From contig CACVBU010000567.1 in assembly GCA_902728285.1 (NCBI GenBank), forward strand, positions 310,001-374,000: a stretch of 64,000 bases of DNA. The letters are read 5' to 3'. The position numbers were made by a program, and so were the translations under genes. Below are positions 34,801 to 41,545 of the stretch, one piece after another. How positions within the stretch are numbered: the first letter of the stretch is position 1; each line of letters starts with the position of its first letter. The stretch is from Clytia hemisphaerica. Its lineage: Eukaryota; Cnidaria; Hydrozoa; Leptothecata; Clytiidae. The notes under the pieces are model-generated. The model made no database searches, was not told where the DNA came from, and saw only the letters and a program-made list of their open reading frames with translations.

Positions 34801-36331
34801 ATCTCCACCTTGTGCTATGAAACCTGTTTGGATAAAAAGAAATATATATTGGAAAAACTTACTATTAACTTAAAACATCTATCAACCCTCTTCTTACAAC
34901 CCCTAAGGGTCATCTGTGCTAAATTTCAGCCTTTTATCACCATCTGAATGCTTTTGAGGAGACTGGTAGCGAAAATAAATGGAAAATCCTTCTCGATGAT
35001 GAACAAGTGCAGGAGTGCTCTTGTTAAAAATGCAAAATAGCCTTGCATTGAAGCGATAAAGTAACGTCAATATTGTTTTTTAAGTTATTCCAATGCTAAA
35101 AATAGTTTTCCTTCTATTGCAGAGGCTTTGAAAAATGCCTTTAGAATTTTGGCGAGAATTGGCTTGGTTTAATTTACTTGTGAACTAAAATGCTGTGTGC
35201 CGCAAAAAATGTTTCCACCTTTGAAGTAATTTTCAAGGTTTTAAAATAATTATTAACAAATAAGATTATCAAAGTGAAGCAATTTTGACTTGTGGTGAAT
35301 AGGATTGTCCCTAAACTAAATAGTTACTTTTGACTTTTATTAGCATAGCTGAGCATAGTAAAAAGGAGTCCAGGTTTAGATTTGAATGTCTTTATCAACC
35401 CATCCCACTACTATGTTTGAAAAAATCCCAAAATAACTTTAATAAATATATTGACAAAGTTCAACACTTAATGTTTTCAGCTTCAAAAATATTGGATGTT
35501 TTTATAAAAAGAAAGACATGTAAATATTAATTGACAGATACCTTTAACAACTCGGTGAAAAGCAGTTTCATCGTAGTAACCTTCCATACACAACTGAATG
35601 AAATTGCGACATGCTTTGGGTGTTTCTTTAGACCATAACTCAATGTCAATCTCACCCAGGGATGTTTTCATCAAAACCTGATAAAAAGATATGTCATGTA
35701 CTTATACAGGGATGAGCTGGAGTTTTTATAAGATGCTTCACTATTTCGTCATTTGTAGTAATAGACTTTTCAAAAAAAGTATCAAAATTCTTTTATTGCA
35801 GGTTAACGACCAACCAAATCAAATAAAAGCTTGTTAAAACTCCAACTCATCCCTTTATACATAGAAGTTGACTTTACTAATTAGTCTAATTTGTTCGAAT
35901 TACAAGGAAGGAGATTTGAAGGAAAGTATTTTAACAGGGTTTCCCTTTGACAAGATTTGAGAATTAATTCAAATTGTAAAGGATACTTAAATGCAAAAAG
36001 ATTTTTAATAGCGACTGATCTAACCGCCTCTTAAGAAAAACGTCTTATGGAAAGTAAAATTGAATTAAAACAACATCTACTAGGTGTGTCATAAATAAGC
36101 TACTCCCAGTTGAAATTTCTTGAGTTCTGTAAAGTTTTTTTGAATCAAACTATATCCTATTGGAAGATAAAATTTCATCCATTACATCAAAAGCTATATA
36201 CTAAAATAAAAAAAATCTATCTTCTGAAATCACTCAAGGCGAATTTTAACAAGGGACTTATTTCTGACATATTTGGAAGAATAACTCACCTTTCCGTTGG
36301 TAGGTGGCTCTTGAATATAAATATTACTCAT
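1848..36331 (-). CDS. CWC27: CWC27 spliceosome-associated cyclophilin, exons 1-14 (last exon outside the window)
   Basis: Fourteen exons read on the minus strand: 36290-36331, 35542-35677, 34782-34823, 29958-29989, 29138-29281, 24590-24688, 23900-24009, 23338-23404, 6277-6378, 5439-5578, 4463-4569, 3647-3759, 2954-3063 and 1848-1925. All introns are GT-AG and all phases agree, giving 440 codons plus 2 bases. The start reads MSNIYIQEPPTNGK, as in known CWC27. The cyclophilin domain (about residues 15-165) keeps FHRVV and AQGGDPTGTG. The active-site Trp is replaced by Glu before LQKKHTIFG, as in the catalytically weak CWC27 family. The tail is charged and coiled-coil-rich (RKALQEEAKQLKKEL) and ends in acidic DDDDEGW and W. 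CWC27 is a nuclear protein of the activated spliceosome. The human protein has about 472 residues, so roughly 30 are missing, and no matching exon lies to the left. Introns 5 and 8 host other genes. Confidence 0.95.
1952..2121. mobile_element. Possible pogo/Tigger-like MITE
   Basis: It begins CAGTAGAGTCTCCATAACTC after TA and ends in an imperfect inverted copy (AAGACTCCATTGTA). The style is that of pogo-type terminal repeats. A related start, AGTAGAATCTCCATAATTC, occurs at about 3079. Confidence 0.4.
2122..2953. other. CWC27 intron 13 sequence with small palindromes
   Basis: No exon is seen. AGCCCTTCGGGCT occurs twice, near 2519 and 2824. An inverted repeat GGTAGGATTTG / CAAATCCTACC lies at about 2610-2632. 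These look like remnants of DNA-transposon ends. Confidence 0.35.
3477..3622. repeat. Direct repeat in CWC27 intron 12
   Basis: A stretch containing CCCGATCTAGTCAAGAAG occurs at 3477-3508 and again at 3591-3622, about 114 bases apart, just beyond the donor of exon 12. Confidence 0.6.
3750..3812. repeat. Repeat copy spanning the CWC27 exon 12 splice acceptor
   Basis: About 55 bases here (TTCTCTATAGAAAATTGTAC, then CACAGAATAAAAAGACGC) match a tandem array at 36956-37095 upstream of CWC27 exon 1. The match includes the acceptor of exon 12 and its first coding bases. Confidence 0.75.
4857..5096 (+). mobile_element. tRNA-derived SINE
   Basis: A clear A box (TAGCTCAGTCGG, 4865-4876) and B box (GGTTCGATCCC, 4909-4919) stand at tRNA spacing, but the anticodon arm pairs poorly. 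A tRNA-unrelated body of about 150 bases follows, and the end is a short TTACTTACTTACC-type simple repeat. It lies in CWC27 intron 10. Confidence 0.7.
5316..5452. repeat. Tandem duplication that includes the CWC27 exon 10 donor region
   Basis: Two copies of about 67 bases each contain TTAACAGACTAGAA, then GTCTATCGGCACAAG, then CTCCGTTC. The second copy contains the real end of exon 10 at 5439. In the first copy the matching donor is altered. Confidence 0.6.
5889..5935. repeat. (CATT)n microsatellite
   Basis: CATTCATT repeats in two runs separated by GTGCGTACCT. A short run of AAAAGT repeats lies about 80 bases earlier. Confidence 0.9.
6005..6266 (+). repeat. Probable LINE 3' end fragment
   Basis: A T-rich stretch with GGTTCCTTCCCCAGGGCGGT and no ORF ends in ATAGATACTATAGATAAAAA, a short simple tail like those of CR1/L2 elements. 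It lies directly downstream of CWC27 exon 9. Confidence 0.4.
6757..6954. mobile_element. MITE, copy A of an inverted pair
   Basis: Terminal repeats: TACCGTAACTTGGTCTAATT at the left and a matching inverted end AGACCAACTTACG at the right. The whole sequence recurs reverse-complemented at 45140-45333. TA flanks suggest a Tc1/mariner-type element. Confidence 0.7.
7306..7530. mobile_element. MITE with GGGCT terminal repeats
   Basis: The left end starts GGGCTTTTCCAGAAAAA and the right end is the inverse of GGGCTCTTTCAGAAAA. Similarity between the arms continues through GGTGGGTGGA-GATATA, about 43 bases in all. The centre is C-rich. No coding potential. Confidence 0.65.
7711..7890. mobile_element. 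Hairpin element with a (GACC)n core
   Basis: Arms AATTAATTTGTTGTTCT at the left and AGAACAACAAATTAAATT at the right are inverted copies. Between them, at 7803-7861, is an uninterrupted run of about 14 GACC units. Confidence 0.65.
8104..11996 (-). CDS. NERD-like nuclease / superfamily 1 helicase with three C-terminal repeats (one frameshift)
   Basis: Two exons, 10471-11996 and 8104-10155, are joined by a GT-AG intron in phase 0. The start is the ATG at 11996 in an ACCATGG context; the same frame has a stop 7 codons above the upstream TTG. The full product would be about 1190 residues. Residues 235-300 look like a NERD / PD-(D/E)xK nuclease: GEKTER, then QEFDMLIF, then IIGVEVKR. A P-loop, GFGTGKT, lies near 450. 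A Walker B-like AIVFDEW opens exon 2. Later helicase motifs are SGFECPVVIYE and MRCTTQLIIV. The last 430 residues contain three related helical units. One base appears lost in an A run at about 11002-11006, where frame 0 passes to the frame carrying LGDQFGPGWSFVPVL. It lies on the same strand inside CWC27 intron 8. Likely role is nucleic-acid processing; the biological function is unknown. Confidence 0.75.
10156..10470 (-). other. Intron of the nuclease-helicase gene, with a palindromic MITE
   Basis: Donor ATT|GTAAGT and acceptor TTTTTTTTGTAG are both strong. Positions 10292-10372 form an imperfect palindrome (CAGCTGATTGGTTG and its inverse CAACCAATCAGCT, with GTGACGT / TGTCACTT inside). A relative of this palindrome lies at 29622-29694. 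Confidence 0.7.
12108..12163. repeat. Inverted repeat upstream of the nuclease-helicase gene
   Basis: AATCTGGCTCT and AGAGCCAGATT are separated by about 32 bases. It could be the end of a small transposon or a hairpin in the 5' region. Confidence 0.5.
12164..13851. other. Gene-free stretch of CWC27 intron 8
   Basis: No convincing exon. A 24-codon frame at about 12548-12622 (MARYFTSAEDEEVL) resembles the start of a protein but has no continuation. The rest is AT-rich intronic sequence. Confidence 0.3.
14065..14870 (+). repeat. 121-bp satellite with a three-unit higher-order period
   Basis: About six full units, each starting near TATAAGAACTGCTTTTATAA and ending GGTACGAAGAATAACAT. Units 1-3 (about 14135, 14258, 14378) are repeated almost exactly as units 4-6 (about 14500, 14622, 14740), so a block of about 364 bases was duplicated. 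Confidence 0.85.
15308..16885 (-). mobile_element. Penelope-like retroelement with inverted terminal copies
   Basis: The 3' part of the element (15308-15717) is present again in reverse complement at 16473-16885, including the last 60 codons and the untranslated end. The unique body is 15718-16470. It sits between pieces of the 124-bp satellite: one truncated unit at 15200-15245 and full units right of 16886. Partial inverted copies are a known habit of Penelope-like elements. Confidence 0.8.
15528..16470 (-). pseudogene. Penelope-like RT (C-terminal part) and GIY-YIG endonuclease
   Basis: The 303-codon frame opens with FARYMDDYL, the catalytic YMDD box of Penelope-like reverse transcriptases. 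It ends in a GIY-YIG-type nuclease: VVYMISCPRCDSRYVGQS, then TTRIKEH, then NDVVILARAKYQRQLLIKEA. Upstream of the YMDD box the frame changes: codons for KDDAC continue one base out of phase across a T run on the minus strand at about 16437-16441, so one base seems missing. The N-terminal two thirds of the RT are absent, cut off at the inverted copy near 16473. Not functional as it stands. Confidence 0.85.
16886..17900 (+). repeat. 124-bp satellite, about eight units
   Basis: Units carry AAGTTGATGCTTATAAGAAA, then CCCATGTTTGTATTGAAAGA, then ACCAACTGCCGAAAGCC. Starts near 16900, 17027, 17150, 17274, 17398, 17522, 17647 and 17771. The small frames in these units have no coding meaning. Confidence 0.9.
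18571..19515 (+). repeat. 118-bp satellite, about eight units
   Basis: Units start AAAAGAAATTGACTAAA near 18571, 18686, 18804, 18922, 19037, 19157, 19277 and 19396, and include ATCAACAACATCAGAATAAG. The last units are the most diverged. It lies outside the element ending at 18190 and shows no similarity to its satellites. Confidence 0.9.
19516..20187. other. Gene-free stretch of CWC27 intron 8
   Basis: AT-rich, with no exon. GTTCTTATAAAAGAAAGAAC at about 19792-19811 resembles the terminal repeats of the MITE family at 22846-23055. Confidence 0.3.
20188..22089. mobile_element. Foldback DNA element with arms of about 750 bp
   Basis: The sequence from GAGCCATTTTTTTTAAGAG at 20192 to about 20930 is present again in reverse complement from about 21365 to 22085 with few differences. 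TTAA flanks both ends (20188-20191 and 22086-22089), which would fit a TTAA target site. The spacer of about 430 bases has no ORF. The arms carry no convincing coding frame. Confidence 0.85.
22090..22845. other. Gene-free stretch of CWC27 intron 8
   Basis: AT-rich sequence with no exon, many short AAGAATAT-type words and nothing else recognisable. Confidence 0.3.
22846..23055. mobile_element. MITE with TTTTTTATAAGAAC ends, copy 1
   Basis: Inverted ends TTTTTTTATAAGAAC and GTTCTTATAAAAT. The interior (GCCATCGAAGCCTTATG, then CCTTAAAATGTTCTTAA) matches 26792-27044. A more decayed relative lies at about 5596-5735. Confidence 0.7.
23505..23690. mobile_element. MITE in CWC27 intron 7
   Basis: Wait-free reading of both arms: GAGTTTATGTGTTCTTC then GCGACGGAG at the left, and CTCCGTCGTCCTC then AATACATAAACTC at the right, are inverted copies. 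The element lies between exon 8 (ends 23404) and exon 7 (ends 23900). Confidence 0.55.
24130..24230. repeat. Dispersed repeat shared with 26440-26515
   Basis: GGACGTTCTGAATATTAGAT, then ACAACGTTGTGTGCCA recurs at 26454-26505 with a few changes, upstream of the acidic-protein gene. Confidence 0.55.
24953..25965 (-). pseudogene. LINE ORF1 remnant: PHD-like finger, coiled coil and ORF1 core
   Basis: Three frames continue one protein. The first has KCRKCHRMVHYECT, the start of a PHD-like zinc finger. The next goes on with LPLYQLQIF and YLCQNC, then a coiled coil (REIEKKDDVIKKLKNQL). The last frame of 228 codons has a charged coiled coil, RKRNIIIHGM, HHYRIGQNK and RPIKLILKS, the usual core of LINE ORF1 proteins that bind nucleic acid. 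The two frame changes, near 25860 and 25690, are each repaired in reading by one extra A. No EN-RT frame follows downstream, so the copy is 3' truncated or is only an ORF1 fragment. It lies in CWC27 intron 5. Confidence 0.75.
25960..26197. mobile_element. hAT-like MITE
   Basis: It starts CAGTGCCGTAGCTACC and ends in the inverse (CCTACGGCACTG), a common hAT-type terminus. The flanking 8 bases (ATAGTGAG / GGAGTAAG) match only in part. Confidence 0.65.
26631..28640 (+). CDS. Secreted, highly acidic low-complexity protein
   Basis: Exon 1 (26631-26700) encodes a signal peptide, MKNLQLCVLLSCLVYNAYCY, then PLA, and ends in phase 1. After the intron 26701-27165 (TTTTTCTTAACCAG acceptor), exon 2 (27166-28640) completes a 514-residue protein. 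After the signal it is almost only Asp, Glu, Asn, Ser, Lys and Gln. A middle part repeats short Asp/Glu/Asn/Ser blocks such as NEDDPLRNDESDSF, SLSNDEDNSL and LLSNDEGDSF; the end has Glu/Gln-rich runs (SEQQEEEEASLEYEE). No folded domain is seen. A polyA signal AATAAA lies at 28722. Calcium binding or a role in an extracellular or mineral matrix is a plausible guess from composition only. The gene is nested in CWC27 intron 5 on the opposite strand. Confidence 0.8.
26792..27044. mobile_element. MITE with TTTTTTATAAGAAC ends, copy 2
   Basis: It sits inside the intron of the acidic-protein gene. Ends TATACGTTTTTTTATAAGAA and the inverse of TACACATTTTTTATAAGAAC; interior shared with 22846-23055. 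Confidence 0.7.
28722..28727 (+). terminator. Polyadenylation signal of the acidic-protein gene
   Basis: AATAAA about 80 bases after the stop codon at 28640. Confidence 0.6.
29622..29694. mobile_element. Small palindromic MITE in CWC27 intron 4
   Basis: CCTGATTGGTTGCAAGTGAC at the left, and CACGTCACTT then AACAATTAGCTG inverted at the right. Same family as 10292-10372 in the nuclease-helicase intron. Confidence 0.6.
30000..30700. other. CWC27 intron 3, no gene seen
   Basis: Contains C- and G-runs at 30087-30180 and a GAGCGAGCGTAAGCGAGCGG stretch near 30334. No exon or intact element is seen. Confidence 0.3.
30700..31200 (+). repeat. Three tandem copies of a unit of about 165 bp
   Basis: GGGAGGTCGTTGACCCCTC occurs near 30766 and 30933, and as AGGAGGTCGTTGACCCCTC near 31097. 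Each copy also carries GATGACGTCATCAAAA or a variant and, in the first two, GGGTTTATAAGGCTTGAGT. The third copy is the most diverged. Confidence 0.8.
31201..32529. other. CWC27 intron 3, no gene seen
   Basis: AT-rich. At 31995-32013 and 32039-32057 there is a perfect 19-base inverted repeat (TCGAATGTTTTTGTTCGAA) with a 25-base loop. Nothing else recognisable. Confidence 0.5.
32530..34340. mobile_element. Element built from about 20 copies of TGTGGGTTACA
   Basis: In the left half the motif reads TGTGGGTTAC (near 32531, 32572, 32596, 32632, 32793, 32847, 32946, 33103, 33281). In the right half it reads GTAACCCACA (near 33398, 33560, 33727, 33904, 34033, 34069, 34184, 34199, 34251, 34327). Only one copy, near 32669, breaks the rule. 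No ORF is seen. It is likely a non-autonomous DNA transposon whose motif is a binding site; the exact ends are uncertain. Confidence 0.55.
34341..34781. other. CWC27 intron 3, no gene seen
   Basis: AT-rich sequence between the motif element and exon 3 without recognisable features. Confidence 0.3.
34824..35541. other. CWC27 intron 2, no gene seen
   Basis: AT-rich sequence without recognisable repeats or frames. Confidence 0.3.
35704..35857. mobile_element. MITE in CWC27 intron 1
   Basis: ACAGGGATGAGCTGGAGTTT at the left and AAAACTCCAACTCATCCCT at the right are inverted copies. Confidence 0.6.
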
Positions 36332-36955
36332 CTTAATTGCTCCAAAAGTTATTATAATTTGTATGCTAAAATCATAAAATATGAATACCTTTAATAATAT
36401 TGATACTAAAAAAAATCAAAAAATCGCAAATTACCCAAAAACTGTCAGTTTTCAAGCTTGGTAACATTTTCATTCCAAATCAGCAACCTCAAATCGACTA
36501 AAATCAATGGTCAAAGCTTGTTCACCGACATTTTGAAAAAAAGTGAAATTTTTTTAGGGGGCTGGCCACCACCTAACATGCAAAAAAAGGGCTGTCAGTA
36601 TCCTCAGTATAGACCAAAACTCCTATATATCAAGATTACGGGATTTGGAGTGCTGGCCGATTTTAATTTCGTTTTTAGTGGTTTCACTTTCGATTTCAAG
36701 CCAAAATCTTAGCAACGGGGTACTTACCCATAGTTAAAGGGGTTTGTGCAAAAAAGCAAACATAGAAAATTTTCTGAATCCCATATTTCGATTGAACCAA
36801 TAAAAGATAAAACTTTTCCATGTTTCACTTTTTTGCACCAATTCTTCAAAATGAAAATATTTAAGATTTAAAATTCTTCTTTTATTCAATGATTTTTTAT
36901 GGCACTTTGTTGACAATCTAACTCTCTCATCAAATTCCTGGCACTTTTTCTAGAG
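36332..36955. promoter_or_regulatory. CWC27 upstream region
   Basis: The minus-strand start codon at 36331-36329 is in the context ATTAAGATGA. The 600 bases above it are AT-rich, without a clear TATA box or CpG-rich stretch. This is the presumed promoter by position only. Confidence 0.3.
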
Positions 36956-37095
36956 AAAATTGTAACACAGAATAAAAAGACGCTCCGGCTCTTTCTCTAT
37001 AGAAAATTGTACCACAGAATAAAAAGACGCCCAGCTCTTTCTCTATAGAAAATTGTACCACAGAATAAAAAGACGCCCCAGCTCGTTCTCTATAG
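36956..37095. repeat. Three tandem copies of a unit of about 48 bp
   Basis: Units TTCTCTATAGAAAATTGTAC then CACAGAATAAAAAGACGC, followed by CCAGCTC or CCGGCTC. The same unit occurs once at 3750-3812, across the acceptor of CWC27 exon 12. Confidence 0.85.
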
Positions 37096-37097
37096 TC

Positions 37098-37872
37098 GAC
37101 TATTTTCGATTGGTTCGATTACATTCGATTGATCTTCGATTTTAATCGATTACAATCATGTTCGATAAGATTGATTGCGATTAAATTATTCCGAGCGTTT
37201 TAAGTACGTATGAGGGCAAATAAAATTGAATACAATTGAATCAATCGAATGTACCGTCAACTGCTCCAACTTGGGACTATGCAACATGGGACGGCCATTC
37301 CACCACCCTTTCACCAAACCACCAAATTCATTTGATTTGAGTTTAATGAACCGCGTATTAAAAGATACACAATTTCTCTTTCGCACCGAGTAAGCTTTTA
37401 AATCGAAATATGAAAAAAATCCATAGTGGAACAGGCGCGAAATGTGAGCGTTTGATGTCACTCACGCAGCAAGTTACACACTTGCTTGCTATTTGTTAAT
37501 CTCATCAGGTGGTAGGCGGTTAGGCGGTGGGCGTTCTCTAATTCTCCATTCAGCGTCCGGTCATTTTAAATGAAAACAAAAGTTAAAAAGGGCGCGCTAT
37601 CAGTGAAAGTTATAGTGACATGTTATGACAGTATGATTGATAAACTTGGTGGAGTTATCAAAACAAATTTGTTGTCAAAGAGTCCCATGTTGCGTACACT
37701 CGTCCCGAATATAATGGAACGTAATCGAACGTAATCGAAGCAATTGAACGGCAAATCCTGGGTAATATTCGACTGCAATTCAATTGCGTTCGACAATCGA
37801 ATTGCAATTATTCGATTGTGTTTGATTGCAATCAATTGATTTGACGTTCAATTCGTTCGATTGACACCGTCT
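37098..37872. mobile_element. Element with ATTCGATTG-type motif arrays at both ends
   Basis: The first 110 and last 170 bases consist largely of TCGATT / AATCGA words (CGATTGGTTCGATTACATTC at the left, CAATCGAATTGCAATTATTC at the right). The middle of about 490 bases is unique. A shorter relative is at 60258-60458. Confidence 0.5.
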
Positions 37873-38751
37873 GGTCATATTCAGCTTCAATATACTACCG
37901 TGAGAGGTCCTAAATCCGACACCACTGCCTAAATCTGATGGGGTCTTTCAAAGATACAAAATAAAATAAAAACAAACCTTTCGCTGTGACGCAACGAAGA
38001 TACCAAAGTGTCAACTAAACTGAGAGATTTGATACACTGAACCAATTGAACCAAATAACAATAATTGCTTCTTATAGCAAAACATATTTTTTTATTGCAA
38101 TATGCTCAACATCATAAATGACAACAGTAGTAACAGCATCGTAAAAAGTAATGAGATGTTTTGATTTTCCAAAGCACACGAAAATATAAAAGAGGTCTGT
38201 GTACGAGCATGCTCATTTTGAAACGTTACGTAATCAAGCCTGGTTTTTATTACTTTACACTTGGCTTGGTTTGGGCCTTCCGTAAATAAACATCCGGACT
38301 TATGGGTGGTAAAGAGGGCGTTGATAGTTGCCACTTCATTGATTCGATGTTTGTTATTCAAATTAAGTGATACCGCATCCGCCCTTTTTTTAACTTCGTT
38401 TGCGCCATTTTTACAATTTAGTCTGATTGTTTCTTGATGGAAACCAGCCCAAGTTGTTTCATATTTTTCCCGCACAAGTCACTTTTATTACAAAACTGTT
38501 ATCGTTTTAAAAATGAGCAACTGATCCAGAATAAAAGGTAATTATTTTTACAACTCACACTTTTTAATTACATTAATTGACATCTTGACATTACAGCTAT
38601 CTTGTTAGATGTTTTGTTTCGAGAGTTCTAGCAATAGTTTATCGTTCAACTTGGAGAGGGAATGTTTGTAAACATAGAATTTTTTTTTCATAACAGTTAT
38701 TTGGGGGTCGGAATTAGGCAGTGGAACCATAAACTTATTTTAATAAAGGCG
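37873..38751. other. Gene-free stretch
   Basis: A 127-codon minus-strand frame at 38092-38475 has no recognisable domain and ends in a hydrophobic run; it is not supported as a gene. CCACTGCCTAAAT near 37920 and ATTAGGCAGTGG near 38713 are inverted and could be ends of an element. Confidence 0.3.
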
Positions 38752-38935
38752 TTAGTCACGAACGGGAAACCGTTTGTGACGAACGGTTTTTAAATAAAAC
38801 CGTTCGTGAAGAACGCTTTAAAAACTTCAAGATATAAAACCATACGCGAAGAATGCTTTTCCATTTACCGTGAATGCTTTTGAACAATCGTTTTAAAATC
38901 GTTCGTCACAAACGGTTATAAGTTTTTAAAAATGT
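38752..38935. repeat. Array of CACGAACGG / CCGTTCGT words, left block
   Basis: Repeated GTCACGAACGGG, GTGACGAACGGTTTT and TCGTCACAAACGG. A second block with the same words lies at 43896-44205, so the two could be the ends of one large composite element. Confidence 0.5.
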
Positions 38936-39096
38936 GTGCTGAATGGCCCTTCTTAACAATTGTCAAGATCATCGTCCTTAAAGGTATTCTTTGGGAATAA
39001 AAGGAGCTTATTTTAGGCAGTGTCTTTATGCTGAGTCAGATAAATCAAAGCTATTTTTTATGCAACGATATCCTGTAAACAAGTGAAAGATCAAAA

Positions 39097-39894
39097 CGCT
39101 ACCTTAATTCAAAAGGGGCCTAAGTCCAGGTACCCCCCAGTTCAAAAGGGGCCTAAGTCCATTTTTATGAAATTTGAGATCTTTAGTTTTTTTCAATCTC
39201 TGGCTCATTTGCTCTCTTTTGATGTACATAACAAGTAGTTTTTAAAGTTAAAAAGGTTCAAAACTTCATACTGAAGCTCTGATAAAAGTGATGTTTAATT
39301 CAAAAGAGGCCTAAGTCCATCATCTTTTTACAATTAAGGGCCTAAGTCCATCAACTTTTTACAATAAAAAGGCCTAAGTCCACCAAAATAAGTTTGTTAA
39401 GTTTTGAAGAGGCCTAAGTCCAATTGAATTGCAAATGGGCCTAAGTCCATGCATCCTAAAAAGTTTAATTGAGTTTTTCTTTATTTTACTGAGATTGTCT
39501 TTTCTCTTTATCTTGAATCTAGGTGTAAGTGGTTTTATTTTGGAGTGTCATATGTGCAGGTTTTGAACTCTAAAAGGCAGAAATTAACCCTCACACGTTT
39601 TTCAAAATTCATGTTTAATTCAAAAAAGGCCTAAGTCCACTCTGCAAGATATACTAAGTTGCACCTGTTACATACAAAAATACATTCCTTTCAAACGAAT
39701 GCCTTTTCATTGGAAAAACAACTTATAGCTATGGCTTTCAGAAAACATTTACTTCAAAGCTTTACCATCAAAAATGGTTTCAGAATCAAGGAAAAACTTT
39801 AATTGCAATTTTCTCAAAATGACCCAAATGGACTTAGGCCCCTTTTGAATTAAGGCTCACAGGACTTAGGCCCCTTTTGAATTAAGGTAGCGAA
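39097..39894. mobile_element. Non-autonomous element with a 31-bp TIR and GGCCTAAGTCCA array
   Basis: The ends CGCTACCTTAATTCAAAAGG and its perfect inverse extend over 31 bases. Inside, GGCCTAAGTCC occurs about eight times in the forward direction (near 39114, 39148, 39310, 39340, 39370, 39410, 39440, 39630) and twice inverted at the right end (near 39832 and 39866). No ORF is seen. Confidence 0.8.
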
Positions 39895-40074
39895 AAGTTG
39901 TTTCGAGATGTGACCTCACATTCTTTTGCATTTGTAAACAAAAAAAAGAGGCTCGGAAAACACGAGTTAAAAAACACAAGTTAAAAAACACGAGTTAAAA
40001 AACACGAGTTACAAATAACACGAGTTACGTTAAATGTGACGTCATCAATGGGAAATTATGACGTCACAAGTAGA

Positions 40075-41440
40075 TAATTTAACTCGTCAATTTATGGTGC
40101 ACCTTAATCTTAGGAGTTAATTAACTCGTCAATCTATGGTGCACCTTAATCTTAGGAGTTAATTAACTCGTCAATTTATGGTGCACCTTAATCTTAGGAG
40201 TTAATTAACTCGTCAATTATGGTGCACCTTAATCTTAGGAGTTAATTAACTCGTCAATCTATGGTGCACCTTAATCTTAGGAGTTAATTAACTCGTCAAT
40301 CTATGGTGCACCTAATCTTAGGAGTTAATTAATCGTAATTATGGTGCACCTAATCTTATTAAGTTAATTAAATCTTAATCTGGTAAATTCTCTTAGGAGA
40401 ATTAAAATTTATGCACCTTAATGAGTTTAATTAACTCGTCAATCTTGGTGCACCTTCTTGAGTTTAATTTAGTCAAGTTAATTAATTTGTTAATTTTAAT
40501 TTACTTAATTACCTTAATCTTAATAATTATGGTCTACCTTAACTTAGGAGTTAATTAACTCGTCAATCTATGGTGCACCTTAATCTTAGGAGTTAATTAA
40601 CTCGTCAATTCTATGGGTGTTATTACTCACCTTAATCTTAGGAGTTAATTAACTCGTCAATTTATGGTGCACCTTAATCTTAGGAGTTAATTAACTCGTC
40701 AATTCTATGGTGCACCTTAATCTTAGGAGTTAATTAACTCGTCAATCTATGGTGCACCTTAATCTTAGGAGTTAATTAACTCGTCAATCTATGGTGCACC
40801 TTAATCTTAGGAGTTAATTAACTCGTCAATTTATGGTGCACCTTAATCTTAGGAGTTAATTAACTCGTCAATTATGGTGCACCTTAATCTTAGGAGTTAA
40901 TTAACTCGTCAATCTATGGTGCACCTTAATCTTAGAGAGTAATTAACTCGTCAATTATGGTGCACCTTAATCTTAGGAGTTAATTAACTCGTCAATCTAT
41001 GGTGCACCTTAATCTTAGGAGTTAATTAACTCGTTCAATCTATGGTGCACTTAATCTTAGGAGTTAATTAACTCGTCAATCTATGGTGCACCTTAATCTT
41101 AGGAGTTAATTAACTCGTCAATCTATGGTGCACCTTAATCTTAGGAGTTAATTAACTCGTCAATCTATGGTGCACCTTAATCTTAGGAGTTAATTAACTC
41201 GTCAATTTATGGTGCACCTTAATCTTAGGAGTTAATTAACTCGTCAATTTATGGTGCACCTTAATCTTAGGAGTTAATTAACTCGTCAATCTATGGTGCA
41301 CCTTAATCTTAGGAGTTAATTAACTCGTCAATTTATGGTGCACCTTAATCTTAGGAGTTAATTAACTCGTCAATCTATGGTGCACCTTAATCTTAGGAGT
41401 TAATGAACTCGTCAATTTATGGTGCACCATAAATTGACGA
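40075..41440 (+). repeat. 43-bp palindromic satellite, about 32 units
   Basis: Unit: ATGGTGCACCTTAATCTTAG then GAGTTAATTAACTCGTCAAT. Each unit contains the perfect palindrome GAGTTAATTAACTC. Between about 40320 and 40520 the units are scrambled and shortened, unlike the near-identical copies on both sides. Confidence 0.95.
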
Positions 41441-41545
41441 GTTAAATTATCTACTTGTGACGTCATAATTTCCCATTGATGACGTCACATTTAATTAACG
41501 CTTGTTTTTTGTAACTCGTGTTTTTTAACTCGTGTTTTTTAACGG

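Noticed and set aside
38092-38475. A 127-codon minus-strand frame as a gene
   Set aside because: No domain, no splice or polyA support, and it lies among transposon remnants.
40075-41440. A CRISPR-like array
   Set aside because: The whole 43-bp unit repeats with no unique spacers, inside a eukaryotic transposon.
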